From positions 62,001-126,000 of the forward strand of contig NZ_AGFF01000007.1 of the NCBI RefSeq assembly GCF_000226215.1: a stretch of 64,000 nucleotides of DNA, given 5' to 3'. The DNA is from Dietzia alimentaria 72. GTDB taxonomy: Bacteria > Actinomycetota > Actinomycetes > Mycobacteriales > Mycobacteriaceae. The translations under genes and the position numbers were made by a program. Of this stretch, positions 9,184 through 17,151 are shown in pieces (position 1 is the stretch's first letter; the number at the start of each line of letters is the position of its first letter). The notes beneath the pieces are model-generated. The model did not search any database. It was given only the letters and a program-made list of their open reading frames with translations, and was not told the DNA's origin.

Positions 9184-9969
9184 GTGCTCAGTAGGACATT
9201 GCGGACCGTTGTGGTCGCAGCCGGGGCCGTGCTGATCGCGGCTGGTTGTAGTGCCGGCGGCGACGACGGCGACACTGCCCCGGCCGAGACCCAGGCGGCG
9301 GCCGAGCAGACGGAACAGGGTGACGGCGCGGACTCCGGCGCCGAGCAGGCCGACGGGCCCGACACCTCGGGCATCCCTGACCCGGTAGCGGAGGTCAACG
9401 GCACCAAGATCTCGCGCGAGGAATTTCTCTCGGTATTCGAGAGCCAGTACAAGCAGATGTCGATGCAGGCGCAGATGACCGGCCAGCCCGTGGACGAGGA
9501 GCAGCTCAAGAAGATGACCTCGGAGGGCCTGGTCGGCACCGAGTTGCTGCTCCAGGAAGCCAAGAAGCGCGGCATCGACGTCTCCGACGACGAGGTCAAG
9601 GCCGAACTCGCGGTGTTCGCCGAGCGAAACCAGGTCAGCGCCGACGAGTTCATCACCGGTATGGGCGAGCAGGGGCTTGACCGCCAGGACGTGCTGGACC
9701 AGATCGACAAGCAGCTGCGCGTCCAGAAGCTGCTGGCCGAGGAGTACGGCGAATTCGAGGCGACCGACGCGGAGGTCGATCAGGCCTACAAGCAGGTCGC
9801 CGATCAGCAGGCCGCGATGGGCGGCGGCGAGGGCGCACAGCAGTTGCCTCCGCTCGAGGAGGTCCGCGGCGAGGTCGAGGAGCAGGTGTCGACCGAGAAG
9901 GAGGCCAAGGCGATGGAGGAACTCTCCCAGAAGCTGCGCAAGAACGCGGACGTGACCATCCACATCTGA
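9184..9969 (+). CDS. SurA-like N-terminal-domain lipoprotein
   Basis: A 261-residue membrane-anchored lipoprotein. The signal peptide ends in lipobox LIAAGC, with Cys at about residue 22. After an acidic linker rich in Asp, Glu and Ala (about 23-60), the core DPVAEVNGTKISREEFLSVFES begins a SurA_N-type chaperone fold, followed by helices to DQIDKQLRVQKLLAEEY and a charged C-terminus. The parvulin PPIase domain of full-length SurA/PrsA is missing, so a chaperone-like extracytoplasmic role is inferred rather than isomerase activity. The GTG start has AGGAG about 6 bases upstream. Cytoplasmic stress or secretion folding roles cannot be distinguished here. Confidence 0.8.
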   Translation: MLSRTLRTVVVAAGAVLIAAGCSAGGDDGDTAPAETQAAAEQTEQGDGADSGAEQADGPDTSGIPDPVAEVNGTKISREEFLSVFESQYKQMSMQAQMTGQPVDEEQLKKMTSEGLVGTELLLQEAKKRGIDVSDDEVKAELAVFAERNQVSADEFITGMGEQGLDRQDVLDQIDKQLRVQKLLAEEYGEFEATDAEVDQAYKQVADQQAAMGGGEGAQQLPPLEEVRGEVEEQVSTEKEAKAMEELSQKLRKNADVTIHI

Positions 9970-10062
9970 TCCGACGTCAGCCTCTCCGCCGCTGCATCCG
10001 GCGGTGGCGGGATCATGGCCGTATATCTGGCGGCAGCGAGTCGAGCATGATGAGATCAGCTC

Positions 10063-11640
10063 ATGCAAAGTGCAGGCCGGATACGGATACTCACCACGAC
10101 CATCGCGGCTCTGGCCACGGCGGCCGCAACAGTTGCGACGGCGACACTGCTCCACCCACCTGCTGCCGACGCGCGGACGCCGTGGCCGCCCGAGCTGGGC
10201 CCCGCCGGAACGGCCACCGTCCACGGCGACCCCGCCGCCACGGACACCCTGCCGGGCCGCGGCCCCGGGTCGAACCCGACCATCACCTCCGCGCTGACCG
10301 GTGCGACCTGCTCCACGGTCTTCGTGGGCTCGGACGGCATGCCGGTCGCGCTGTGCACCTCGTATGTCGGGCTCAATCCGCCCACCCCGCTGGCGCCGAC
10401 CGTGAAGCTGTTCCACCCGGACACCGCCGCGGTGCTGGCAGAGGTGCAGCTGGCCAAGGGGGCGCTGCTCGGCGGGGTGTACGGCTACCTCGACGACCAT
10501 GACCGCGTGGTGGTGGCCGACGGCAACCGCCGGCTCCTGGCCGTGGGCCACGAGCGCACCCCCGAGGGGCCGTGGCGCATGACGGTCGACGTCCTGGCCG
10601 ATCTGTCGTCGGCCGTCCCAGACGGCGACGCGATCACCGGCCTGATGCCCGCGTTCGACGGACGCGTGTGGTTCGCGACGTCGGGTGGGACGGTCGGCAC
10701 GGTGAGTCCCGCGGGGGGCCGCGCCAGGGCCGGCGGCCCTGGTCATGACGACGAGCTTCGCTTCCTCCGCCTACCCGCGGGGGAGAAGATCTCTAATGGA
10801 CTCACTGTGCGGCCCGGAGGCGCGTCGGTGATCACCACCCGGGCGCTCTATGAGATCGACCTCCGGGCGGACGGGATGCCCGTCGTGCGGTGGAGTCGCC
10901 CCTACAAGGTGGAGCCGGCGCGCAAGCCGGGTTTGTTGGCCCATGGTTCGGGCACGACGCCGACCTACTTCGGTCCCGGCGGTGAGTTGGTGGCGATCAC
11001 CGATGACGCCGAGCATCCGGATCTGATCGTGATGCGCCGCGATGACGGATCCGAGGTGTGCCGGATGCCCGCCTTTGCCACGACTCTGGAGCCCTCGTCC
11101 GCGGCGGCTGACGGGGTGCTGATCAAGGGGCCCGCGGTTTCGGAGAACTCGATCATCGCTTCAGGCAACGCGTTGGTATTGGTCAACACCTATGGCTTCG
11201 AATACCCACCGTTCGCCGTCGACGGTCCCGCCGCTCCCGCGTCCGCGCCGTACACCGGCGGGATGACCCGCATCGACGTGGGACCCGGCGGCGACTGCTC
11301 ACGGGCCTGGACGTCCCTGGCCCGGACCGCGTCGCTGCCCAAGCTCACCACCGGCGATGGCCTCATCCATGCGATGGCGTACGGCCCGCCCCGTGCGGAG
11401 CAGGGTCTGGGGCCGGACCTCGGGTCGATCTCTGATCAGGGTCTCGCACAGAAGTTCGGCCCGGTGGATGTGACCTCGACGGATGTCGAGACCGGCCGCG
11501 AGGTCATGCGCACATTCGTCGGGCACGCCCCGCTGGACGAGCCGATGGAACTCACCGGCACCATCGATTCCCGGGGCGATGCCCCCGGCGTGATGTGGCA
11601 GCCCACGCTCACCCGCATGCTCCGGATCGGGCCTGCCTAG
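10063..11640 (+). CDS. Secreted protein of unknown function, possibly beta-propeller-like
   Basis: A 525-residue protein with a signal peptide (about residues 1-38, AALATAAATVATATLL then a cleavage-like AADARTP). I do not recognise the family. The mature part has repeated short strands with patterns such as VWFATSGGTVGTVSP, ASVITTRALYEIDL and NALVLVNTYGFEYPP, which suggest a beta-propeller of about 45-60-residue blades, similar in feel to streptogramin-lyase-like or quinoprotein-type propellers. About seven cysteines in the mature part allow disulfides. No catalytic motif is evident. It follows the SurA-like lipoprotein by 93 bases, and the two may share a promoter. Downstream it converges on the universal stress gene. 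Confidence 0.7.
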   Translation: MQSAGRIRILTTTIAALATAAATVATATLLHPPAADARTPWPPELGPAGTATVHGDPAATDTLPGRGPGSNPTITSALTGATCSTVFVGSDGMPVALCTSYVGLNPPTPLAPTVKLFHPDTAAVLAEVQLAKGALLGGVYGYLDDHDRVVVADGNRRLLAVGHERTPEGPWRMTVDVLADLSSAVPDGDAITGLMPAFDGRVWFATSGGTVGTVSPAGGRARAGGPGHDDELRFLRLPAGEKISNGLTVRPGGASVITTRALYEIDLRADGMPVVRWSRPYKVEPARKPGLLAHGSGTTPTYFGPGGELVAITDDAEHPDLIVMRRDDGSEVCRMPAFATTLEPSSAAADGVLIKGPAVSENSIIASGNALVLVNTYGFEYPPFAVDGPAAPASAPYTGGMTRIDVGPGGDCSRAWTSLARTASLPKLTTGDGLIHAMAYGPPRAEQGLGPDLGSISDQGLAQKFGPVDVTSTDVETGREVMRTFVGHAPLDEPMELTGTIDSRGDAPGVMWQPTLTRMLRIGPA

Positions 11641-11673
11641 CCAGCCCCACCTGGCAGTGCGGCTTCCGCTGGC

Positions 11674-12528
11674 TCAGTCGGTCGGCCGGATGACGGCGAC
11701 CGCGCAGGGGGCGGTCTGGAGTAGTCGGCGGCTGACCGAACCGAGTAGAAGTCCCTTGAAGCCGCCGTGACCGCGGGACCCTGTGACCAGCAGGGCGGCG
11801 CCGGTCGCTTCGTCGGCGACCGTGACAGCGGGTTCGCCCACCACCAGGATCAGGTCAACGGTGACATCGGGGTGGCGGGCCTCGTGCGGCGCGAGAGCGT
11901 CGAGCACGGTTTTCTCGTCCTCGGCGAGGACACTTTCGGCCAGTTTGTCCAGGTCGAAGAGCGAGGCGCCCGGCAGTTTGGGGACCTCCACCGAGTTGAC
12001 GACCCGCAGCGTGGTGCCCCGCCGCTCGGCCTCGGCGAACGCGAACGCCATGGCGGGATCGTTGGCGGCGGAGCCGTCGGCGGCCAGGACGACCGGACCG
12101 CTCGACGGGCCTTCAGGCGTTCGCGGGGTGATCACGATGACGGGGCAGGTCGCATGCTCGACCACACCGGCGGAGGTGGACCCCATGGCAAAGTCCTCAC
12201 GAGCGGTGAGTCCGCGGCTGCCCACGACGATCGCGGAGGCGATGCGGCCGACCTCGACGAGCGCCCCGACGGGACTGTCGGCGAGAACACGGAAGTTCGC
12301 CTCGACGCCTGTCGTGAGGTCGGCGAGCTGATCTCGCATGGCGCCCTCGACGTTGGCGCGGGCCGTCTCGTCAAAAGTGACCACCCGGCCGACGGCACGA
12401 TCGGCGGAAATCACCTCGAGGGTCGTGCCGTGCTCGATGGCCCAGGCAGCAGCCCAGGCCACTGCACGGCGTGCATCCTCCGAGCCGTCATAGCCGCACA
12501 CGACCGGTCCGATGGCGGTCTCCGACAT
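11674..12528 (-). CDS. Universal stress protein, two tandem UspA domains
   Basis: A cytoplasmic 284-residue protein with two UspA folds (about residues 1-138 and 145-283). Each ends with the ATP-binding signature G-x2-G-x9-GS: VGSRGLTAREDFAMGSTSAGV in the first and TGSRGHGGFKGLLLGSVSRR in the second. Both are intact, so nucleotide binding is expected. This tandem layout is the common type in mycobacteria, where several are induced under hypoxia and by NO. The start has AGGAGGAAGCC directly upstream. No operator of the DosR type is obvious in the 172-base gap towards furA. Confidence 0.9.
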   Translation of the reverse strand: MSETAIGPVVCGYDGSEDARRAVAWAAAWAIEHGTTLEVISADRAVGRVVTFDETARANVEGAMRDQLADLTTGVEANFRVLADSPVGALVEVGRIASAIVVGSRGLTAREDFAMGSTSAGVVEHATCPVIVITPRTPEGPSSGPVVLAADGSAANDPAMAFAFAEAERRGTTLRVVNSVEVPKLPGASLFDLDKLAESVLAEDEKTVLDALAPHEARHPDVTVDLILVVGEPAVTVADEATGAALLVTGSRGHGGFKGLLLGSVSRRLLQTAPCAVAVIRPTD

Positions 12529-12660
12529 GGCTTCCTCCTGCGGTTTGTTGATCTCGACCCACCCTAGTCGGCGACGGCAGGGCCGGAAGGAAGCGCGGCC
12601 CAGTGGGATATCCGCGGGTCGCGGAGGTCGTGTGCGCGGCCCTAGAGCAGAATTGATCGT

Positions 12661-12681
12661 TTTCTGGACCTCTTCCAGAAA
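12661..12681. promoter_or_regulatory. Candidate FurA operator
   Basis: Perfect inverted repeat TTTCTGGA-N5-TCCAGAAA, 20 bases upstream of the furA ATG and beside its -10 hexamer TATGGT (12689-12694). Mycobacterial FurA is known to autoregulate from a site at its own promoter ahead of the catalase gene. Binding here is inferred from position and symmetry. Confidence 0.65.
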
Positions 12682-12700
12682 GGTGGGCTATGGTGGTGTC

Positions 12701-13147
12701 ATGACGACAGAGACAAAGAACCCGGGAGCGCTGCTCCGGGAAGTCGGGTTGCGGGTCACCTCTCCGCGGCTTGCGGTCCTTGCCGTCGTCGATGCTCGTC
12801 CCCACATCGCGGCGGAGGACGTCGCGACGAGGGTGCGCGAGCGGCTCGGTGCGGTCTCCACACAGACCGTCTACGACGCGCTGCGCGTCTGCACCGATGT
12901 CGGACTCATGCGCCGCATCGAACCCGCCGGGTCGCCGGCCCGGTACGAACGACGCACCGGGGACAATCACCACCACCTCGTTTGCCGCCAATGCGGTCTG
13001 ATCGAGGATGTCGACTGCGCGGTCGGGCACGCACCCTGCCTCGCCACGGACCGTGACCACGGCTTCCAGATAGATGAAGCAGAGGTCAACTATTGGGGCA
13101 TATGTCCCGAATGTCGGGCGAGCGAGGCCCTACTCGTCGCAGACTGA
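12701..13147 (+). CDS. furA: Fur-family redox repressor FurA
   Basis: Metal-dependent repressor of the Fur superfamily, 148 residues. The winged helix covers residues 1-80 (GLRVTSPRLAVLAVVDARPH, then TVYDALRVCTDVGLMRRIE). The metal sites follow: the HHH segment in NHHHLVCRQCGLIEDVDCAVGHAPCL and the C-terminal CPECRA, giving two CxxC pairs. It sits 48 bases upstream of a catalase gene on the same strand, the classic furA-kat arrangement, so peroxide-responsive repression of itself and katA is expected. The ATG is preceded at 6 nt by TATGGT, giving a leaderless transcript; the open frame upstream of it is not coding. Confidence 0.92.
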   Translation: MTTETKNPGALLREVGLRVTSPRLAVLAVVDARPHIAAEDVATRVRERLGAVSTQTVYDALRVCTDVGLMRRIEPAGSPARYERRTGDNHHHLVCRQCGLIEDVDCAVGHAPCLATDRDHGFQIDEAEVNYWGICPECRASEALLVAD

Positions 13148-13195
13148 GACACAGACCACACCGCAACTCCACCCAACCTCAGAGGAGCCACTGAC

Positions 13196-14722
13196 GTGAC
13201 TACGCATCCCGCCGATCGCGGCGTACGAGATATTGCCCCCAAGGCGCCCACCACCACCGATAGCGGTGTGCCGGTTCCCCACGACGAGTTCAGCGCCCAG
13301 GTCGGCCGCCAGGGCCCGCAGCCGCTGCACGACTTCTACCTGATCGAGAAGCTCGCGCACTTCAACCGGGAGAATGTTCCCGAGCGCATCCCCCACGCCA
13401 AGGGATCCGGCGCGTTCGGCGAGTTCGAGACCACCGAGGACATCTCGGACATCACCTGCGCCGGCCTGTTCCAGAAGGGCGTCAAGACCCCGATGCTGGC
13501 ACGGTTCTCCACCGTCGCCGGCGAGAAGGGCTCGCCGGACACCTGGCGAGACCCGCGTGGCTTCGCTCTGAAGTTCTACACCGAAGAGGGCAACTACGAC
13601 CTCGTCGGCAACAACACGCCGATCTTCTTCATCCGGGACGCCATCAAGTTCCCGGACTTCATCCACTCGCAGCGTCGGAAAAACGCGTCCGGCCTGCGCA
13701 GCCACGCCATGCAGTGGGACTTCTGGACCCTCAGCCCCGAGACCACCCACCAGGTCACCTGGCTCATGGGCGACCGCGGGATCCCCAAGACCTGGCGTCA
13801 CATGGACGGCTTCGGCTCGCACACCTACCAGATGATCAATGCCGAGGGCGTCCGCCACTGGGTCAAGTTCCACTTCAAGACCAACCAGGGCATCGATTTC
13901 CTCACCCAGGACGAGGCCGACAGGCTGGCCGGTGAGAACGCCGACTACCACCGTCAGGACCTGTTCGAGTCCATCAAGAACGGGGAGTTCCCCTCCTGGG
14001 ACCTTCACATCCAGGTGATGCCGGTCGACGAGGCCGAGAACTACCGGTTCAACCCGTTCGACCTCACCAAGACCTGGTCGCAGAAGGACTACCCGCTGCG
14101 CAAGGTCGGTACCATGACGCTGAACCGGAACCCGCAGAACCATCACGCGCAGATCGAGCAGGCCGCGTTCGCGCCCACCAACATCGTGCGCGGAATCGGC
14201 TTCTCACCTGACAAGATGCTGCTCGGCCGCGTCTTTGCGTACCCGGACATCCAGCGCTACCGCATCGGGCCCAACTACCAGCAGCTGCCGGTCAACATGC
14301 CGGTATCGCCGGTCAACTCCTACTCCAAGGAGGGCCACATGCAGTACGAGTTCAACCATCCGGCGGTGGCCGAGTACCACCCCAACTCGATCGACGGCCC
14401 CACTGCAGACCCGGCCAAGGCCTACGACTTCGGAGAATGGGACACCAAGGGCTCGGAGATCTACCGCGGTGACGTCGACCCGCACCAAGAGGACACCGAC
14501 CAGGTGCAGGCCACCATCCTCTACCGCGAGGTCATGGACGATGCCGCTCGGGAGCGCCTGCAGAACAATGTCGCAGGCCACGTGAGCGCGATCGACCCGT
14601 CCGAGACGGAACTGCTCGACCGCGTGTACGCCTACTGGTCCGCAGTCGACCCGGATCTCGGCGCAGCCGTGAAGTCCAAGGTCGAGGCATCCGAGCGAGG
14701 CAACACCCGCCTCCAGGACTGA
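13196..14722 (+). CDS. katA: Monofunctional heme catalase
   Basis: Cytoplasmic enzyme that dismutates hydrogen peroxide, 508 residues, small-subunit clade by length. The distal His is in RIPHAKGSGAFGEFE, the distal Asn in LVGNNTPIFFIRDAIKFPDF, and the proximal heme Tyr in RVFAYPDIQRYRIGPNY. The GTG start has AGAGGAGCC about 7 bases upstream. It lies downstream of furA, with no terminator between, so it is most likely in a furA-katA operon. Note that this furA partner is a true catalase, not the catalase-peroxidase KatG that follows furA in M. tuberculosis. Confidence 0.95.
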   Translation: MTTHPADRGVRDIAPKAPTTTDSGVPVPHDEFSAQVGRQGPQPLHDFYLIEKLAHFNRENVPERIPHAKGSGAFGEFETTEDISDITCAGLFQKGVKTPMLARFSTVAGEKGSPDTWRDPRGFALKFYTEEGNYDLVGNNTPIFFIRDAIKFPDFIHSQRRKNASGLRSHAMQWDFWTLSPETTHQVTWLMGDRGIPKTWRHMDGFGSHTYQMINAEGVRHWVKFHFKTNQGIDFLTQDEADRLAGENADYHRQDLFESIKNGEFPSWDLHIQVMPVDEAENYRFNPFDLTKTWSQKDYPLRKVGTMTLNRNPQNHHAQIEQAAFAPTNIVRGIGFSPDKMLLGRVFAYPDIQRYRIGPNYQQLPVNMPVSPVNSYSKEGHMQYEFNHPAVAEYHPNSIDGPTADPAKAYDFGEWDTKGSEIYRGDVDPHQEDTDQVQATILYREVMDDAARERLQNNVAGHVSAIDPSETELLDRVYAYWSAVDPDLGAAVKSKVEASERGNTRLQD

Positions 14723-14760
14723 CGCCGGCCCCAGCCCGGAATCCGCTACTCGTCCGCGCG

Positions 14761-14808
14761 ATCCGCTACCCGAATCCGGGCAGCGGATGCCTGGTTCGGG
14801 TAGCGGAT
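14761..14808. terminator. Bidirectional terminator between katA and the kinase gene
   Basis: Arms ATCCGCTACCCGAA (14761-14774) and TTCGGGTAGCGGAT (14795-14808) pair perfectly over 14 bp with a 20-base loop. An additional outer element, GGAATCCGCTAC at about 14739, can pair with GTAGCGGATTCC, so alternative foldings exist. Confidence 0.7.
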
Positions 14809-14835
14809 TCCGTGCGTTTGAGGCCGGTGTGGCGA

Positions 14836-15897
14836 TCAGCCGGCCCGGACCACAGCCAGTCCGTCATGGTCGGCGATGGCCCGGCAGGCCCGCCGCATCA
14901 GCAACGCGAACATCTCGTCACCACGGGCAGTGCGGGTGCCGTACATCCAGCCGAAGATCCCTACTACCGGGGTCTGGAGTAGTCCGTAGACGTAGTCGTT
15001 CCAACAGGCCTCAAGTGTGTAGTCGGTGACACCGTGCTCCAGCAGGGCCCGGTGGTAGTCGGCCACGATGTCGCGCTCCGCGGCCCGCCGGTCGTCCACG
15101 GTAAGGCTCGACTCAAGGAAGCCGCCCAAGTCGCGGCCGGGTAGTCCCACCGTGAGCGTCTGCCAATCACATGCCAGTGACGGAAGCTTCCCGGCCGGGT
15201 CGACCAGCATGTTGTCGGCCCGGTAGTCCGAGTGCAGCAGAGCGAATCGCTCAGACCGACCGTTGGCCCACTTCGCGATCATGGGGGCGATCTCGGACAG
15301 GATGCCTCGCTCTTCGTCGTCGAGCTGGTCCCCGAGTTCGGAGAGGAAGGCGTCCAACGCCGGCCCACCCATTTCCTGCAGCGTGAGGTTGTCCTCGACC
15401 GTAGCCACCGAGAGGCCGTCGATCTGTAGGAGTGCGGGATCGCTCCAACGCGGCCCGTGGAGGCCGGCGAGGTTCACGGCGCAGTCGCGGGCCTGATCCA
15501 CCGTGAGCCCGGCCAGTTGATCGCCCTGGACCAGCGGTGTCACGTCGTCGAGGATGAGCGTGAACTCGCCCTCCCGCTCACCGAGTGCGGCGAACCGGGC
15601 CCGTGGGACCCGAACCGCGACCGTCGGCGCGAGGTCGCGGTAGAACACCACCTCACTGCGGTACACACCGTGCAGCAGCGGGCGCATGCCCTCATCCGGG
15701 TTCGGTAGCTTGACGAACAGCGTTGCCGGCAGATTGTCGGCCTCCACGTGCGCGATCACGCAGCACCCGATCTGGCCTGTGCCCACAAGGTCGGTACGCA
15801 CCGAGCGGACCTCGGTTCCGAGGACCTCCGATAGCCACGACGCCGTCACCGCGTCCGGTGTGCTGACCACGCTGGGGTTCGATGCAACACTGCTCAT
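14836..15897 (-). CDS. APH/CHK-type small-molecule kinase
   Basis: A 353-residue phosphotransferase of the aminoglycoside phosphotransferase / CHK kinase-like superfamily. The Brenner motif is HSDYRADNMLV (catalytic Asp and metal Asn), followed by the second metal Asp in LACDWQTLTVG. N-terminal ATP-site strands include TLFVKLPN (the Lys) and EVVFYRDLA. Actinobacterial members near LLM oxidoreductases and acyl-CoA enzymes are not true resistance genes as far as known; the substrate is open. The ATG overlaps the stop of the upstream gene (ATGA), so the two are co-translated. A longer frame upstream would overlap the neighbour and is rejected. Confidence 0.83.
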   Translation of the reverse strand: MSSVASNPSVVSTPDAVTASWLSEVLGTEVRSVRTDLVGTGQIGCCVIAHVEADNLPATLFVKLPNPDEGMRPLLHGVYRSEVVFYRDLAPTVAVRVPRARFAALGEREGEFTLILDDVTPLVQGDQLAGLTVDQARDCAVNLAGLHGPRWSDPALLQIDGLSVATVEDNLTLQEMGGPALDAFLSELGDQLDDEERGILSEIAPMIAKWANGRSERFALLHSDYRADNMLVDPAGKLPSLACDWQTLTVGLPGRDLGGFLESSLTVDDRRAAERDIVADYHRALLEHGVTDYTLEACWNDYVYGLLQTPVVGIFGWMYGTRTARGDEMFALLMRRACRAIADHDGLAVVRAG

Positions 15898-17114
15898 GAT
15901 GAGTTGTCCTTCCGGGGACGTGCGAGTGACGGGCGTGGGTGTATCCGGCCTGGGTTGGCTTCGAGGTGGGCGAAGCGTTCGGGGTCTCGGCGTGCGCTCC
16001 ACTCGGCGAGCACCGGGGCGAGCTCGTCGGGAGTCGCGCCGTGCAGGACCACCGAGTCGGCGCCCAGGGCGAGCTGACCCTCGATGCGGTCGGCGCAGTG
16101 GGCGGCACTACCGACAGCGGCCGTAGCGAGCCACTCGTCTGGCAGGACATCGTGGGCGTGGCGCAGCAGGTCGAGATCATCGGTGGCGTCGAGTGCACCT
16201 GAAAAAGAGGACAGGCGTTCGTCCGCCCGGAACGCCTCGAGTCCCGCCGGATCCCAGCCATTGACACGGACCAATACGTCGCCGTACCCGGTCAGGTATG
16301 TGGCCAGCCGCCCGACGAGTTTGCGCAACCGGGCCGTCTCGTCGAGGGAGTCTTCGATGGTGGCCATGACCGACCAGACCCGCACGCCGGCGGGATCGCG
16401 ACCGGCCTCTTCGGCGGACTCCCGGACCAGGCGCACGCAGCGCTCGACCGCGGAATCCGACATGAACGTATGCAGCACGACGCCGTCGGCGATCCGTCCG
16501 GCCAGCCGCAGTTGATTGTCACCCATCGCCATGAGCAACACCGGGATGTCCTCGTCGAACGACGCATCCTGCACGAGGTACGGGTAGCTGCCGGCGGGGC
16601 CGTCGTGGCCGACCACCGACCCACCTGACCAGAGCGTGCGGTAGATGCCGATGGCGTCCTCGAGCTGCGCCGAGGTCACGTGCGGCAGGCCCATGATGTC
16701 GAACAGAATGGGAATGCCCCGGCCCAGCCCGAAGGCGTACCTCCCGCCGGACATGCGGTGCAGGGTGGTGGCCATGGTCGCGCTGACCAGCGGATGCCGG
16801 GTGTTGTGATTGGTCGCGGCCGTGCCCACCCCGATCCGGCTGGTCGCGGCCACCGCCGCGCCCGCCATCACGGCGGCGTCCTTGAGCGCGAACCGCTCGG
16901 AGAGCAGGATCGAGCCGAGCCCCAGCTCCTCCGCCCGGGCGGCCTCGGCGATGAGGTCGGCGGGGGAGGCGCTGTGCCCGGCGAGGCCGTAGCAGGCGAG
17001 CTCTGGCATAAGCGCTTCGGCAGGAGGGGCGGGAGGAAGAACGACGGCGGCGGCGTGGGCCATGGGCACCTTCGGCAGGCGGAACTCCGGCGGGCCGGAC
17101 TTGACACTCGTCAC
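15894..17114 (-). CDS. F420-dependent LLM-class oxidoreductase
   Basis: A 406-residue luciferase-like monooxygenase-family TIM barrel of the F420-dependent type. It has the DLIAEAARAEELGLGSILLSERF start of the barrel, GVGTAATNHNTRHP, and FGLGRGIPILFDIMGLP near the flavin-type cofactor site. It resembles the mycobacterial TIGR03857 group. The first 35 residues are hydrophobic-Pro-rich and may be dispensable; MPELACYGLAGHS is an alternative start. Coupled to the CHK-type kinase, the pair may act on one small molecule. F420 use is family knowledge, not visible directly. Confidence 0.83.
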   Translation of the reverse strand: MTSVKSGPPEFRLPKVPMAHAAAVVLPPAPPAEALMPELACYGLAGHSASPADLIAEAARAEELGLGSILLSERFALKDAAVMAGAAVAATSRIGVGTAATNHNTRHPLVSATMATTLHRMSGGRYAFGLGRGIPILFDIMGLPHVTSAQLEDAIGIYRTLWSGGSVVGHDGPAGSYPYLVQDASFDEDIPVLLMAMGDNQLRLAGRIADGVVLHTFMSDSAVERCVRLVRESAEEAGRDPAGVRVWSVMATIEDSLDETARLRKLVGRLATYLTGYGDVLVRVNGWDPAGLEAFRADERLSSFSGALDATDDLDLLRHAHDVLPDEWLATAAVGSAAHCADRIEGQLALGADSVVLHGATPDELAPVLAEWSARRDPERFAHLEANPGRIHPRPSLARPRKDNSS

Positions 17115-17151
17115 GCTAGCCGTTGGCTATGCCTGCGGCCGGATGATTCGC

